A stretch of 64,000 bases of DNA, taken from Paludibacteraceae bacterium (GTDB lineage: Bacteria; Bacteroidota; Bacteroidia; Bacteroidales; Paludibacteraceae). The position numbers were made by a program, and so were the translations under genes. The first letter of the stretch is position 1; the number at the start of each line of letters is the position of its first letter. Of the stretch, positions 42,810 through 51,960 are shown piece by piece. The stretch lies in assembly GCA_017464025.1 (NCBI GenBank), contig JAFUEI010000014.1:1-64000 (forward strand), written 5' to 3'. The notes beneath the pieces are model-generated. The model was given only the letters and a program-made list of their open reading frames with translations, was not told the origin of the DNA and made no database searches.

Positions 42810-44816
42810 TCAGTTCCATCTCACTTTCCCGTCTTCCACATAGGGCATTCCCGTCGGCCGGTCGCCCATCCGTTGGCCTGTCAGCGTGTAGCGTTCGTTG
42901 CTGCGGACCTTTCCTCTCTCTGCTTCGTTCCAGCCCGATGTCGTCTGCACCTCCGCCTTGGCCGGACAAAGTGTCACGCCCTCGTAGTAATAGACGATGC
43001 CCGTCACGTCATACGTCGTGTTCGCCGCAGGGCTGAAGTCTTTGCAGAAGTTGAACAGGTCGTGCAGCGGTAGCCGCTTGCCGTTCTGTAGCAGGGCCGT
43101 CGTACCGTCAAACTGTACGCCCCGCAGGCATACCCACCTGCCTGTGTCCGTGCTGTCGGGCAGGTGCTGCAGGGTGTCGGCGGCTGCTTCTTCGCCCCGT
43201 CTGCTGCTGAAGGCTTCCGTCAACGCTATCTCGCCGTTGCCGTAGTAGTTCTTGTAGCGGCCCGTCACGCCCGTCAGGATGTCGCCGCTCTTCAGGTCCT
43301 TGCCGTACAGGTTGCCGCTGTCGAACAGCAGCAATGCACCCGTCTCGTCGCGCACGAAGATGTATTTGTCATATTTTTTTGTCACCGTCACCGTTCCTAA
43401 CCGGCACAGCGTCAGGTCGGCCAACTGTTTTGCTTGCTCTGTCGTACGCTCGCTCTCTACCGTCACTCCTATCGGCACCCGCACGCTGTACCCGCCGCTC
43501 TGCAGCACTAAGGTGTCGGTGTAGCGCCCTGTCTCAGTGGCTGTATAGCTTATCGTCAGCCGCCCGCCGTCGCGGTCAACAAGCTCTCGGTCGGTGCTGA
43601 AGACGCCTCCCGTTTGCAGTCGTACGCTGATGTCCTCCGTCAGGTTCATTGCGTTCACCTCTGTTACGGTTGAGCCGCTACCCGTCTGCCATACTGTCCC
43701 TAACTGCAGCCGCCCTGTGCCGATATACGGCTCAGTTCCCGCGCCCGCGCGTACCTTCTTATAGAGCGCTATGGGGGTCTGGTTCTCCTCTTTGTAGCAG
43801 GCAAACATCGGCGTGCCTCCGTTCGGGTTGAATTGTATGTATTTGCTCCGCGAGTTGCCGAGACACATCACATGCGCCTCGCCCGTTTCGCTGATGTCCA
43901 CTGTCCATGCGCCGTACCAGCCGTAGCTCGTGCTGTATATCGTGTCCCATACCGTCAGGCGGTTGTTCTCCCCGCGGTTGGGGTTACCACCGCTGGCTGT
44001 CAGCCAGTAGCCGTCCACGTCCGCAAAGGCATAATAGCGCCCGCCGTCGCTCCGGCCGGTATGCACCGTATATACCGCCTCCGCCTGCTCGTTCACCATA
44101 CCGCGGTCCGCCGTATATACCGCACGCAGGGCGTAGATGTTGTTGCGGCTGTTCCATTCGTCAAACAACCCCATCACATAGTCCTTTCCGCTCTCTGCCA
44201 CGCCGAATATCACCTCGTCCCCGTCCTGCAGCTCCGCCGCATCGGTCAGCAGACTGAAAGCGTCACGGGTCACACCCTGTACGTTCGGTCCCGCCGTCTG
44301 TGCATAGATGCTTATCTCGTTGATGTAAATGCTGTTTTCCGTGCACTCCACCGCAAACTGCACCCGCCCTGTCTGCGGCGCGGGTAGCACAAGTTCCGCC
44401 TCGCGGTTTATCTCCCCTTTGCCCTTCTCCGGTCGCTCCACGCTGATTGCTGACGGCACCTCCGTCCCCCCTATTGTGAAACGTATCGTCCCTTTGCCTT
44501 TCGAAGCGTTTGTGCGGTAGTTCACCGTGATGCGCCGAACCTCCTCGAAGCTCACTACCGATTCCGCACCCGCACCCGAACTGTTGGCCGTCACTTGCAC
44601 ACCCGCATACATCATCCCTTGCGGAGTCTCTCTCCCCTCCGACCAGCTCGCGCCGTCCTTCAGGCTTTGCCAGCCGTCTGTCTTTCCGTCTGTTACTACC
44701 GTCCCCGCCTTCGAGCCCCACTGCGCGTTGCGGAATGTATAGGTCGTCACGGCTCCTTCCGCCGCATACAAACCGACCATGCTGGCCAATATACAGATAT
44801 ACAGTCTCTTCTTCAT
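42810..44816 (-). CDS. Secreted protein with DUF6359/OB-fold-like region (668 aa)
   Basis: Signal peptide near residues 1-21 (MKKRLYICILASMVGLYAAE). The N-terminal part has beta-jelly-roll character (VTANSSGAGAESVVSFEEVR), and a middle part has the GDEVIFGVAESGKDYVMGLF feature seen in Bacteroidales secreted proteins. Residues about 470-600 look like a YhcR/DUF6359-type OB fold (YDKYIFVRDETGALLLFDSG, then GDILTGVTGRYKNYYGNGEI). The tail (RYTLTGQRMGDRPTGMPYVE, then DGKVRWN) has the xLxGQR...G..Y..DGK pattern of a shortened T9SS-type sorting motif. Five 11-bp repeats lie in the leader. Function unknown; likely a surface or secreted protein. Confidence 0.8.
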   Translation of the reverse strand: MKKRLYICILASMVGLYAAEGAVTTYTFRNAQWGSKAGTVVTDGKTDGWQSLKDGASWSEGRETPQGMMYAGVQVTANSSGAGAESVVSFEEVRRITVNYRTNASKGKGTIRFTIGGTEVPSAISVERPEKGKGEINREAELVLPAPQTGRVQFAVECTENSIYINEISIYAQTAGPNVQGVTRDAFSLLTDAAELQDGDEVIFGVAESGKDYVMGLFDEWNSRNNIYALRAVYTADRGMVNEQAEAVYTVHTGRSDGGRYYAFADVDGYWLTASGGNPNRGENNRLTVWDTIYSTSYGWYGAWTVDISETGEAHVMCLGNSRSKYIQFNPNGGTPMFACYKEENQTPIALYKKVRAGAGTEPYIGTGRLQLGTVWQTGSGSTVTEVNAMNLTEDISVRLQTGGVFSTDRELVDRDGGRLTISYTATETGRYTDTLVLQSGGYSVRVPIGVTVESERTTEQAKQLADLTLCRLGTVTVTKKYDKYIFVRDETGALLLFDSGNLYGKDLKSGDILTGVTGRYKNYYGNGEIALTEAFSSRRGEEAAADTLQHLPDSTDTGRWVCLRGVQFDGTTALLQNGKRLPLHDLFNFCKDFSPAANTTYDVTGIVYYYEGVTLCPAKAEVQTTSGWNEAERGKVRSNERYTLTGQRMGDRPTGMPYVEDGKVRWN

Positions 44817-44833
44817 GCCTTCACAATGTCAAT

Positions 44834-44888
44834 CTTATGTGATTCTTATGTGATTTCTATGTGGTTAGTATGTGATTAGTATGTGATT
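44834..44888. repeat. 11-bp iterated repeat upstream of the DUF6359-like gene, five units
   Basis: The plus-strand units CTTATGTGATT (twice), TCTATGTGGTT and AGTATGTGATT (twice) are in tandem, so ATCACATA recurs every 11 bp on the minus strand, one helical turn apart. The array starts 18 bases upstream of the start codon. Confidence 0.85.
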
Positions 44889-44909
44889 CCCGGGTCAACT
44901 TCCTGTCTG

Positions 44910-45629
44910 TCAGACCGGCATCTTCCATATCTGGTCTTCTTCCAGCAAGGTGTCTATCTTCTTCCTGGCCATACGGGGCAGCGTCAGGCAGAAGATGACG
45001 AAGGCAAACCATAGCAGGCCGCCTACGGCGGGAGTCACTTCAGCCATCATCAGCAGTGAGTCGAAGATGCCGTGCAGCAACACCGGTACTAACAGCACAT
45101 TCCTTCGCTCGCGTTTGCTTGCATAGGTGAAGTGGACTATCGAGTAGTAATAGCCCATCGCCACTGCGAACATGAAATGCCCCGGAATGGAGAAGATAGC
45201 GCGGGAAAAGGCTATGCTCTGCCACATCTCTATATTGCTGAACACATAGCCTATGTTCTCCGCCGCGGCAAAACCCATACCCACGCATACGGCATATACG
45301 ATACCGTCCGTCATCTCGTCATAGTACTTGTTTCTTCTGAGCAGTAACCACAGCATCAGCAGCTTGGCTCCTTCCTCCACAATGGCTACTCCGCCAAAGG
45401 CCAGCCATATCGCCCCCGCCCAGCTCTGCGGCTGCGCTGGCACGATGCCGATGGCCTGCAGCAGACCCTCTACCGGCCCCGCTATCGCTACCGACAAGGC
45501 TCCTAACAGGAAGCCTTTAACCAACTGCCCGACAGGCTCGCGCTGGTATTTGTCACGACGCCAGATGTACCATATCAGTACGAAAGCCGGCAGCACAGCA
45601 GCTGCCAGCACAATGTAAAAGTTAAGCAT
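44910..45629 (-). CDS. PrsW-family intramembrane metalloprotease
   Basis: A 239-residue polytopic membrane protein with the PrsW metal-site motifs: EEGAKLLMLWLL (EExxK), GMGFAAAENIGYVF, GHFMFAVAMGYYY (His) and HGIFDSLLMMAEV (HxxxD). The N-terminus is a membrane helix (VLAAAVLPAFVLIWYIW). In Bacillus, PrsW cleaves an anti-sigma factor during stress; the substrate here is unknown. It overlaps the DedA gene by eight bases, and the C-terminal EEDQIWKMPV is cytoplasmic. Confidence 0.9.
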   Translation of the reverse strand: MLNFYIVLAAAVLPAFVLIWYIWRRDKYQREPVGQLVKGFLLGALSVAIAGPVEGLLQAIGIVPAQPQSWAGAIWLAFGGVAIVEEGAKLLMLWLLLRRNKYYDEMTDGIVYAVCVGMGFAAAENIGYVFSNIEMWQSIAFSRAIFSIPGHFMFAVAMGYYYSIVHFTYASKRERRNVLLVPVLLHGIFDSLLMMAEVTPAVGGLLWFAFVIFCLTLPRMARKKIDTLLEEDQIWKMPV

Positions 45630-46428
45630 GTTTCTTCTTCCGGATTAAGTGTTTCACAATAAACCATACGGCAGCTACAGCCACCGCGCCGAGCAGTACC
45701 ACCGACAGTTCGTGGCTGTAGCGGTGTATCAGGTCCGCCTGCCCGTGGGCCACGTAGCCTAACAGCGCCAGTACGGCGTTCCAGATGAACGCACCAAGAG
45801 CGGTATAGAGCAGAAAGCTCCCGAAGGGCATCCGCGCCAGACCCGCTGGTATGCTTATCAGTTGCCGGATGGCCGGAATAAAGCGGCCCACGAAGGTGCT
45901 CGTTTTGCCATGGGCGTTGAAGTAGTCCTCCGCTTGGCGTATCTTCTCCGACGAGAGCAGGAGCAGATGTCCTATCCGGCTGTCGGCAAATGCATACACG
46001 ATAGGGCGGCCTAACCACATTGCTAACAGGTAGTTGATGACTGCCCCTATCAGGGCCCCCAGGGTGCCGGCCAGCACAATCAGCAGCACGTTCAGCACAT
46101 AACTGTCCGTTATGTTCAGACTGCTTCCCTCCGTCTCTGCCACGTAGGCCGCAGGTGGTATCACCACCTCCGACGGGAAGGGGATGAAGCTGCTCTCCAC
46201 AGCCATCAGGGCCGTGATGCTGCCGTAGTTCATGTTGCGGGCATACCAGTCTTCCACACGCATCAGCAGCGAGCCGTTTCCGGTGCTTTGGGCAGTGTCT
46301 ATAGACTCGGTAGGTTCTATAGATTCCATAGACTCCATAGACTCTATAGATGCGTTCTCCGCAACCCCCTTTCCTGTCTGGGCAAAGCAGAGCATCAGCA
46401 TCAGCAGGTATATTCGTATTCGTTTCAT
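45622..46428 (-). CDS. DedA-family (VTT-domain) membrane protein
   Basis: A 268-residue membrane protein. After a signal-like helix and an unusual Ser-Glu-Ile/Met linker (residues about 25-45, encoded by a 9-bp tandem repeat), the VTT domain follows: ESSFIPFPSEVVIPPAAYVA, GALIGAVINYLLAMWLGRPI, and RFIPAIRQLISIPAGLARMP with the conserved arginine-proline core. DedA proteins move undecaprenyl phosphate or other lipids across the membrane and protect against alkaline and envelope stress. It overlaps the upstream TPR-gene stop by ATGA and the PrsW gene by eight bases. Confidence 0.9.
   Translation of the reverse strand: MKRIRIYLLMLMLCFAQTGKGVAENASIESMESMESIEPTESIDTAQSTGNGSLLMRVEDWYARNMNYGSITALMAVESSFIPFPSEVVIPPAAYVAETEGSSLNITDSYVLNVLLIVLAGTLGALIGAVINYLLAMWLGRPIVYAFADSRIGHLLLLSSEKIRQAEDYFNAHGKTSTFVGRFIPAIRQLISIPAGLARMPFGSFLLYTALGAFIWNAVLALLGYVAHGQADLIHRYSHELSVVLLGAVAVAAVWFIVKHLIRKKKHA
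46299..46352 (-). repeat. In-frame 9-bp tandem repeat in the DedA gene, six units
   Basis: CTATAGACT-type units, five of which read CTATAGA(C/T)T, CCATAGACT or CTATAGATG. On the minus strand they code for SIES/MES-like triplets. Each unit is three codons, so copy changes alter linker length without frameshift. Confidence 0.9.
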
Positions 46429-47786
46429 GGCTCAATTATGTTTTTTGCATCAGGGTAGAGGCTGAGAAAAGTATCCAATGCTTTGGGGTCCTGCTTGCAG
46501 GCCTGTTTCAGATAGCGATGCATCGCCTTGTATTGCTTCTTTAGGCAGCATACAAACGCCATCATGATGTTTGTATGCTTGTCCTCCGGCATCAGGCGCC
46601 ACGCTTTGTGGATAGCACGGTAGGCGGCGGCCGTGTCGCCTGCGTCAAGTTGCAGACTGCCGTAGCGCAACAGCAGATACGTCGAGTCGGGCTGTTGGCG
46701 TAGGGCGCGGCGAAGCATCTGCAGGGCGGTGGACATGTCGTTTAATTCGTAGGCGGTATCCGACATCTTCTCGAGCAGCAGAAGGTCGTCGCCCATCACC
46801 TGCAGCAGACGCTTCCCGAAGCGGAACGCACTGCGCCATTGCTTCAGTTGCATCATGCACTCCAAATAGCGCATCGCACTGTCGGATAGGAAGAACTCAG
46901 TGTCAAAACCCTTTCGGTACACCTTCTCCGCTTCCTTGTACTTCTGTTGCCAAAACAAGAGGTCGCCCCGCAGCGAGTAGCACATCTGTTGCATGTGCGG
47001 TTGCTCGCGTTCCGTCTCGCTGATGAGCCGGAGGGCCTCTTCGTCACGGTCAAGCAGGGTAAGCACCTTGATCTTGCCGATAATCATCATCTCGTTGTCC
47101 GGCTCTATGGCTAAGGCATAGTCCACTGCTTCCAGCGCCTCCTCGTTACGGTTGAGCGCCAGCAGCAGACTGGCTTTCAGGTTCCATACCGTGGCGTTGT
47201 AGGGCTGCAGGTCAATAAGCCGCTCGGCATAGACGAGGGCTTCCTCGTTGCGCTCCAGCATGCCTAAGCAGCGGGCTGTGTCAAGCAGCACCTCTTCGTC
47301 CGAAGGCTCTATCGCTTCGGCTCGTTTCAGGTATTTTAGTGTCAGCAGCAGCTGGTCGCGGTCCATGAATACATGGGCTACGTCCACGGCAGTCTCTAAC
47401 GGCATGTCCTGCTCCTGCAGGATAATGCTGTCTCCCTCCTGTTCCGCTTCCTCCCAGCGCTCCATGTCTGCCAGTGCGCCAAGACGCAGGTAGTGCCAGT
47501 AGAAGTCTTCCGCCATAGGCTTGGCATCCAAGGCGTCAAGTGCTTCCCGGGGCTTGTCGTGCTCTAAAAGCAGGTGGATGCCTAATAGAGGCAGATATTC
47601 GTCATCGGGATGTAGGCGCAGACCGTGTTTATATACCTGTTCCGCACGGGACAACTGGTCGTTTTCCAGATAGTATTGGAACAAATCCTCTACCTCTTCG
47701 GCATCCAACCAGCAACTCACGCCGAAGCGTAGTCCCTCTTCATAGCGGCGTAGTGTCTCTTCGTTGTATTTGCTTCGTTTCTTCAA
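46425..47786 (-). CDS. Tetratricopeptide-repeat protein (453 aa)
   Basis: The whole length is TPR-like helices (for example LSRAEQVYKHGLRLHPDDEY, then DEVLLDTARCLGMLERNEEA and EALEAVDYALAIEPDNEMMI). There is no signal peptide, so the protein should be cytoplasmic. The start appears to be TTG at 47786; no in-frame ATG lies nearby, and the next is about 90 codons in. It overlaps the DedA gene by ATGA and is probably a scaffold for the PrsW/DedA group. Partner unknown. Confidence 0.82.
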   Translation of the reverse strand: MKKRSKYNEETLRRYEEGLRFGVSCWLDAEEVEDLFQYYLENDQLSRAEQVYKHGLRLHPDDEYLPLLGIHLLLEHDKPREALDALDAKPMAEDFYWHYLRLGALADMERWEEAEQEGDSIILQEQDMPLETAVDVAHVFMDRDQLLLTLKYLKRAEAIEPSDEEVLLDTARCLGMLERNEEALVYAERLIDLQPYNATVWNLKASLLLALNRNEEALEAVDYALAIEPDNEMMIIGKIKVLTLLDRDEEALRLISETEREQPHMQQMCYSLRGDLLFWQQKYKEAEKVYRKGFDTEFFLSDSAMRYLECMMQLKQWRSAFRFGKRLLQVMGDDLLLLEKMSDTAYELNDMSTALQMLRRALRQQPDSTYLLLRYGSLQLDAGDTAAAYRAIHKAWRLMPEDKHTNIMMAFVCCLKKQYKAMHRYLKQACKQDPKALDTFLSLYPDAKNIIEP

Positions 47787-47852
47787 CTTTGCTTCGTCTC
47801 TTATGCAGTGTGAGGTGCGTCAGTGCTTGTCTGCCGTGCCACGGACTTCTCA

Positions 47853-48302
47853 TCAACCCAGCAGTTGTTTCACCTTCATGGAGATGGCCTTGCCTTCGGC
47901 TTTGCCGGCCAGCTGTTTGGTGGCCGTGCCCATCACCTTGCCCATGTCCTGCGGACCTTGGGCGCCTACCTGCGCAATGATGGCCTTGAGGGCGGCGGTC
48001 AGCTCTTCCTCGCTCATCTGCTGGGGCAGATACTGCTCGATAATCTTCACTTGTGCCAGCTCTTCGTCCGCCAGTTCCTGACGGCCGGCGCTGACGTACA
48101 TGTCGGCCGACTCCTTGCGCTGTTTCACCATCTTCTGTAGTATCTTCAGCGCCTGGTCATCGTGCAGTTCGCCGTCACCGCCTTTGGCGGTCTTGGCCTC
48201 TAAAAACTCTTTCTTGATGCCGCGCAATGCGTCCAGCGCGGTCTTGTCTTTGGCGAGCATCGCTTTCTTGATGTCTTCGCTCACTTGGTCAAACAGGTTC
48301 AT
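47853..48302 (-). CDS. yqeY: GatB/YqeY-domain protein
   Basis: I chose the ATG at 48302 (MNLFDQVSEDIKKAMLAKDK) because the family starts here; an ATG 27 bases upstream is less likely. The 149-residue protein is the stand-alone form of the GatB tail domain: DALRGIKKEFLEAKTAKGGD, then EEELTAALKAIIAQVGAQGP and KVMGTATKQLAGKAEGKAIS. The GatB tail contacts tRNA in Asp/Glu-tRNA amidotransferase; the stand-alone protein's role is not firm. It follows ftsZ after 42 bases, an arrangement seen in other Bacteroidales. Confidence 0.93.
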   Translation of the reverse strand: MNLFDQVSEDIKKAMLAKDKTALDALRGIKKEFLEAKTAKGGDGELHDDQALKILQKMVKQRKESADMYVSAGRQELADEELAQVKIIEQYLPQQMSEEELTAALKAIIAQVGAQGPQDMGKVMGTATKQLAGKAEGKAISMKVKQLLG

Positions 48303-48344
48303 AGAATATTTTTGTTTTTCACTATTCACTATTCACTCACATCC

Positions 48345-49658
48345 TCATCTCCTTCGCTTCCATGCCGGAATGTCCTCCACTTGGCGCAGTTTCTCTTCGC
48401 TGAGCCCGTCGAAGTCGAAATCGATGAAGCCTCCTTGGGGCCTGACAGGCTCTTCTGCCTGCTTCGCTGCTTCTGTTGTTTCGGTCTTTTCTGTCTCCGC
48501 CGTCTCTGCCGCCTCTGCGGTTTCCTCCGTTTCGGCAGGTGTCGCGTTGTTCTCTTGCTTCTCCGGCACGTCTTTCTTTTCTGGCTCTTTTGACTCGTAG
48601 AAGCGCTTGGCGGCTTCGTCAATGCTCAAGGTGTTGGTCTGCCGTTGCGGTTGCTTCTCTTCGGTCTGCAGGGCCGCGTCCAAACCGGGTATGTCGCTTA
48701 CGTTGTAGCCGGTGGCGATGATGGTCACCTTTACCTGCTCGCCTAACGAGTCGTCGTAGCTGGCACCCCATTTCACGTCCACCTCTTCGCCCACCGAGTC
48801 GCAGAACTGCTCCACCTGCTCCAGCTCCTGCATGCGGATGGCATGCTCTGTCGAACAGTAGAAGTTGAGCAGTATCCGGCTGGCACCGCGCACATCGGTT
48901 GTGTTCACCAACGGCGAGTTAAGCGCGTTCTGTATCGCCTTCGTGATGCGTTGCTCGCCTTCGGCCGTGCCTACGTTCATGATGGCCACGTTGCCGTCTT
49001 TCAGCGTGTTATATACGTCTTGGAAGTCGGTGTTGATATAGCCGGGTACGGTGATGATTTCGGCTATCGACTTGGCGGCGTTGCATAACACCTCATCGGC
49101 TTTCTGGAAGGCGTTCGGAAGGTCGAAGTCGGGGAAGAGCAGCTTCAGTTTCTCGTTGTTGATGACTAATAGTGCATCGGTGTATTGGGCCAGTTCCGCT
49201 ACGCCCCGCATGGCTTTGCGGATAGCTTTCTGTCCTTCGAAGGCGAAGGGGATGGTCACGATGCCTACGGTGAGGATGCCCATGTCGTGGGCTGTCTTGG
49301 CCACTACCGGTGAGGCCCCTGTACCGGTGCCGCCGCCCATACCGGCGGTGACAAACACCATGCGGGTGCCGTCGCTCAATGCCTCCTGCAGCCGGGATGC
49401 GCTCTCTTCGGCATATTCTTTCGCTACCTGCGGACGGCCGCCTGCCCCCAAACCCGGGCCTAACTGCAACTTGGCAGGTACCGACATCTTCTCCAAAGCC
49501 ATGGAGTCGGTGTTGCATACTAAAAAACTAACGTCGCGGAAGCCCTGACGGTACATGTAGTTTACGGCATTGCAGCCGCCGCCGCCTACGCCCAGCACCT
49601 TGATGATGCTGTTGTCCATTATCTTCATATCCAGCAAGGGGAGTATTTCGTCATTCAT
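48345..49658 (-). CDS. ftsZ: Cell division GTPase FtsZ
   Basis: FtsZ forms the cytokinetic ring. I chose the ATG at 49658 (MNDEILPLLDMKIMDNSIIK); a longer reading adds 14 residues of poor fit. The 437-residue product has VLGVGGGGCNAVNYM near 21-35, and the tubulin signature GMGGGTGTGASPVVA near 106-120. A Glu/Thr-rich linker (about 360-415) precedes the short tail EDIPAWKRRR that binds FtsA and other partners. It lies downstream of ftsA with a 53-base gap. Confidence 0.97.
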   Translation of the reverse strand: MNDEILPLLDMKIMDNSIIKVLGVGGGGCNAVNYMYRQGFRDVSFLVCNTDSMALEKMSVPAKLQLGPGLGAGGRPQVAKEYAEESASRLQEALSDGTRMVFVTAGMGGGTGTGASPVVAKTAHDMGILTVGIVTIPFAFEGQKAIRKAMRGVAELAQYTDALLVINNEKLKLLFPDFDLPNAFQKADEVLCNAAKSIAEIITVPGYINTDFQDVYNTLKDGNVAIMNVGTAEGEQRITKAIQNALNSPLVNTTDVRGASRILLNFYCSTEHAIRMQELEQVEQFCDSVGEEVDVKWGASYDDSLGEQVKVTIIATGYNVSDIPGLDAALQTEEKQPQRQTNTLSIDEAAKRFYESKEPEKKDVPEKQENNATPAETEETAEAAETAETEKTETTEAAKQAEEPVRPQGGFIDFDFDGLSEEKLRQVEDIPAWKRRR

Positions 49659-49711
49659 ATCGTTTTGCTTTTTATCGGGTAAACTTGATACTGTAAACAT
49701 CCGGCCTCCGG

Positions 49712-51025
49712 CTAATTCTCCACATTGGCAAAGATGTCGATGGTCTTCTTGAGGATGCGCTTCAGGAAAGGAGCCTCCACGAGGTTGCCCTTGTCCTCTT
49801 TGCGGTAGCGCGAGCCGAGCAGCAGAGTGCCTACCAGAGCCGAATATACTGGCAGGTAGTATTCGTCTGCCGCATCTTGTTCCAGCCAGGGCGCGTGCGA
49901 CCCGTATTCCACGGGCAGGTCGGTCTGCTGCTGGATATATTCGGGCAGACCGTTCAGCATCGAGCCGCCCCCCGTCAGGTAGATGTGCCGTATGTTGTCG
50001 TGATAGTGGCCTATCTCCTGCATCACGGGCCCGAGTATCTCGTCAAGCCGTGCCTGTATGATAGCGGCTAACTGCGAGAGGGGCAGTTCTGCCTTCTCTT
50101 GGGTCGGGTTGGCGGTCGGTATGCGCAGCGTCTTGTCCTCTTTCACCTGTTCAGGGCAGGCCTGTCCGAAGCGTTGTTTCACTTGCTCCGCCGTCTGGAA
50201 GGAAAGACGGCCGTCCTGTATGTCGCGGGTCAGGTTGTCGCCGCCCAAGGGGATGACGTGCGTATGCAGGAACGTGTAGTGCTGATATACCGATAGGGTG
50301 GTGGTCTGTGCGCCGAAGTCAATGATGGCGCAACCTTCCTCCAAGTCTTCATCGCTGGCCAGGGCCTCCACGTGGGCGGCAGGCCGTACCCATTGGTTCT
50401 CAATGGCCTTGTTGGCTCGGTTGAAGCCGCCTGTAAGGTTCTCCACGCTCTCGCGCGTACCGGCGAACACGCAGTAGGCTACCTCAAAATAGCGTGCTTT
50501 CTGGTTGCTTGCCGGCGCATCTTCCTGCTCCACGCCGTCCAACAGATAGCGCACCGGCTCGGCCGATATCACGGTCATCTGCGGATAGTGCTGCTCTATC
50601 TTGGTCTTGCATTCCGCCTGCATGGCGTTGAGCAGACCATCGCTGATATAGTTGCGCGATATCAGGTCGCGCTTCACGGTGGCCTGGCATACTTGCAGCA
50701 GTCGTCCGCCGATGCTTACGAAGGCGCGGTCTATCACTTCGTGCATACCGATGCGGTTGCTCAGCTGTGTCAGTACGCGGCCGATGCTGAAGCCTGCATC
50801 GGTCTTTTGGGTCACGATGCCTTTTTCTACGTAGCCGCCTTTGCGGATTTCCTCCAGACCGAGGATGTTGAGTGTCACTACGCTCTCTTCTGCGTTGTGC
50901 GGGTCCTGCCGCTCTATGGCCGTAGCGGCCATAGCACGGATGCCGCTGCTGCCCAGGTCGATGGCTACCAGCGGACACTCTTCGGTGCGCTCTTTGCGCT
51001 GTGTCTTGCGTTTCTCTTTCATCAT
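49712..51025 (-). CDS. ftsA: Cell division protein FtsA
   Basis: FtsA is an actin-like ATPase that tethers FtsZ to the membrane. The 437-residue product has phosphate-1 motif VAIDLGSSGIRAMAA near 23, the SHS2 region HEVIDRAFVSIGGRLLQVC, the phosphate-2 GCAIIDFGAQTTTLSVYQHY near 230 and the adenosine motif HIYLTGGGSMLNGLPEYIQ near 340. The C-terminal amphipathic helix is FLKRILKKTIDIFANVEN. ftsA follows ftsQ with an 85-base gap and precedes ftsZ, the normal order. Confidence 0.96.
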   Translation of the reverse strand: MMKEKRKTQRKERTEECPLVAIDLGSSGIRAMAATAIERQDPHNAEESVVTLNILGLEEIRKGGYVEKGIVTQKTDAGFSIGRVLTQLSNRIGMHEVIDRAFVSIGGRLLQVCQATVKRDLISRNYISDGLLNAMQAECKTKIEQHYPQMTVISAEPVRYLLDGVEQEDAPASNQKARYFEVAYCVFAGTRESVENLTGGFNRANKAIENQWVRPAAHVEALASDEDLEEGCAIIDFGAQTTTLSVYQHYTFLHTHVIPLGGDNLTRDIQDGRLSFQTAEQVKQRFGQACPEQVKEDKTLRIPTANPTQEKAELPLSQLAAIIQARLDEILGPVMQEIGHYHDNIRHIYLTGGGSMLNGLPEYIQQQTDLPVEYGSHAPWLEQDAADEYYLPVYSALVGTLLLGSRYRKEDKGNLVEAPFLKRILKKTIDIFANVEN

Positions 51026-51110
51026 GATGCAATGGGGTTTAGGTTATGTATATATTATGTTGCCGCTGATTGAATAATCAGGGCCCTTCTTGATGGTTCG
51101 TGCATCATCT

Positions 51111-51845
51111 TCATTTCCTCCCTACAATCTGCCCTCTGTAGCGCAGGTCGATTTCGCGGTAGGGGGTCCAGCCCATCTTGGCGAAGCCTTCTTCATAGAA
51201 GGTTTCCAATTTGGACAGTTTCTCCTGATAGCCGTCTATTTCTCCGAGCAGGATGGTGTGTCCGCCTACACGGGGAATCAGCTCCAGTTCGTGGCCGGCA
51301 GTTACGTTTATCTGCTCTATCTGGGCGTTCCAGAAGGGTTGGTCGTCTATCCACATCACGAAGTCGTACAGTTCGCCCGTAGCGGCCTCGTGCGTCACAC
51401 GCCCAGTCAGCACCGGTACGTGGCAGGCGGTCTGGAAGGTGGCGCGCATGATGCGGCGGTCGGAGTCCACGTAGTAGTTCTCTTCGCCGATGACGCGCAG
51501 GCGGGGCTCACGCTGGTGTACGCTCAGGCAGATGGTGCCGTCGCCTAACTTGTAGCACTGGGCATCACGAAGTACATGCAGTTGCATGGCAGCATCTTCT
51601 ATAGCCTGTGTGCTGATATCGCGGTAGGCCGCCCCTTCAGGGCGGACACCCGCTTCCGACAGACGGTGCAGCAACTCCTGCTCCGTGAAGAAACGGCGCT
51701 CTGTGCTGTCGCAGACGATGACCTGCAGACGACGGCATATCTGCTCCTCCTTGCTGTCGGGCAGGAATACCGCGGTATAGACTATCCATGCCGCCACTAT
51801 GACGGTGCCAAGGGTTGTCAGGATGATACGTAAGGTTTTAGGCAT
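51111..51845 (-). CDS. ftsQ: Cell division protein FtsQ
   Basis: FtsQ is a bitopic divisome scaffold. The 244-residue product has one N-terminal membrane helix (residues 6-28, RIILTTLGTVIVAAWIVYTA) followed by a periplasmic POTRA-like domain (RRLQVIVCDSTERRFFTEQE, TQAIEDAAMQLHVLRDAQCY) and the beta domain GTICLSVHQREPRLRVIGEE, LTGRVTHEAATG. The short length is usual for Bacteroidota. It is between murC and ftsA; the 115-base gap behind murC contains an 8-bp tandem repeat. Confidence 0.9.
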   Translation of the reverse strand: MPKTLRIILTTLGTVIVAAWIVYTAVFLPDSKEEQICRRLQVIVCDSTERRFFTEQELLHRLSEAGVRPEGAAYRDISTQAIEDAAMQLHVLRDAQCYKLGDGTICLSVHQREPRLRVIGEENYYVDSDRRIMRATFQTACHVPVLTGRVTHEAATGELYDFVMWIDDQPFWNAQIEQINVTAGHELELIPRVGGHTILLGEIDGYQEKLSKLETFYEEGFAKMGWTPYREIDLRYRGQIVGRK

Positions 51846-51884
51846 AGGTTTGTGGGGTATTGGGTGAGTTGTGGAAGCGTTGAC

Positions 51885-51956
51885 TTGTTGGGTTGTAGAG
51901 TTGTAGAGTTATAGAGTTGTAGAGTTGTGGAGTTGTGGAGTTGTGAAGTTGTGAAG
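51885..51956. repeat. 8-bp tandem repeat in the murC-ftsQ gap, about nine units
   Basis: TTGTAGAG-type units are in tandem from 51893 to 51956 (TTGTAGAG, TTATAGAG, TTGTGGAG, TTGTGAAG), preceded by a degenerate TTGTTGGG. The array starts just behind the murC stop and lies upstream of ftsQ. Confidence 0.9.
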
Positions 51957-51960
51957 TGGG

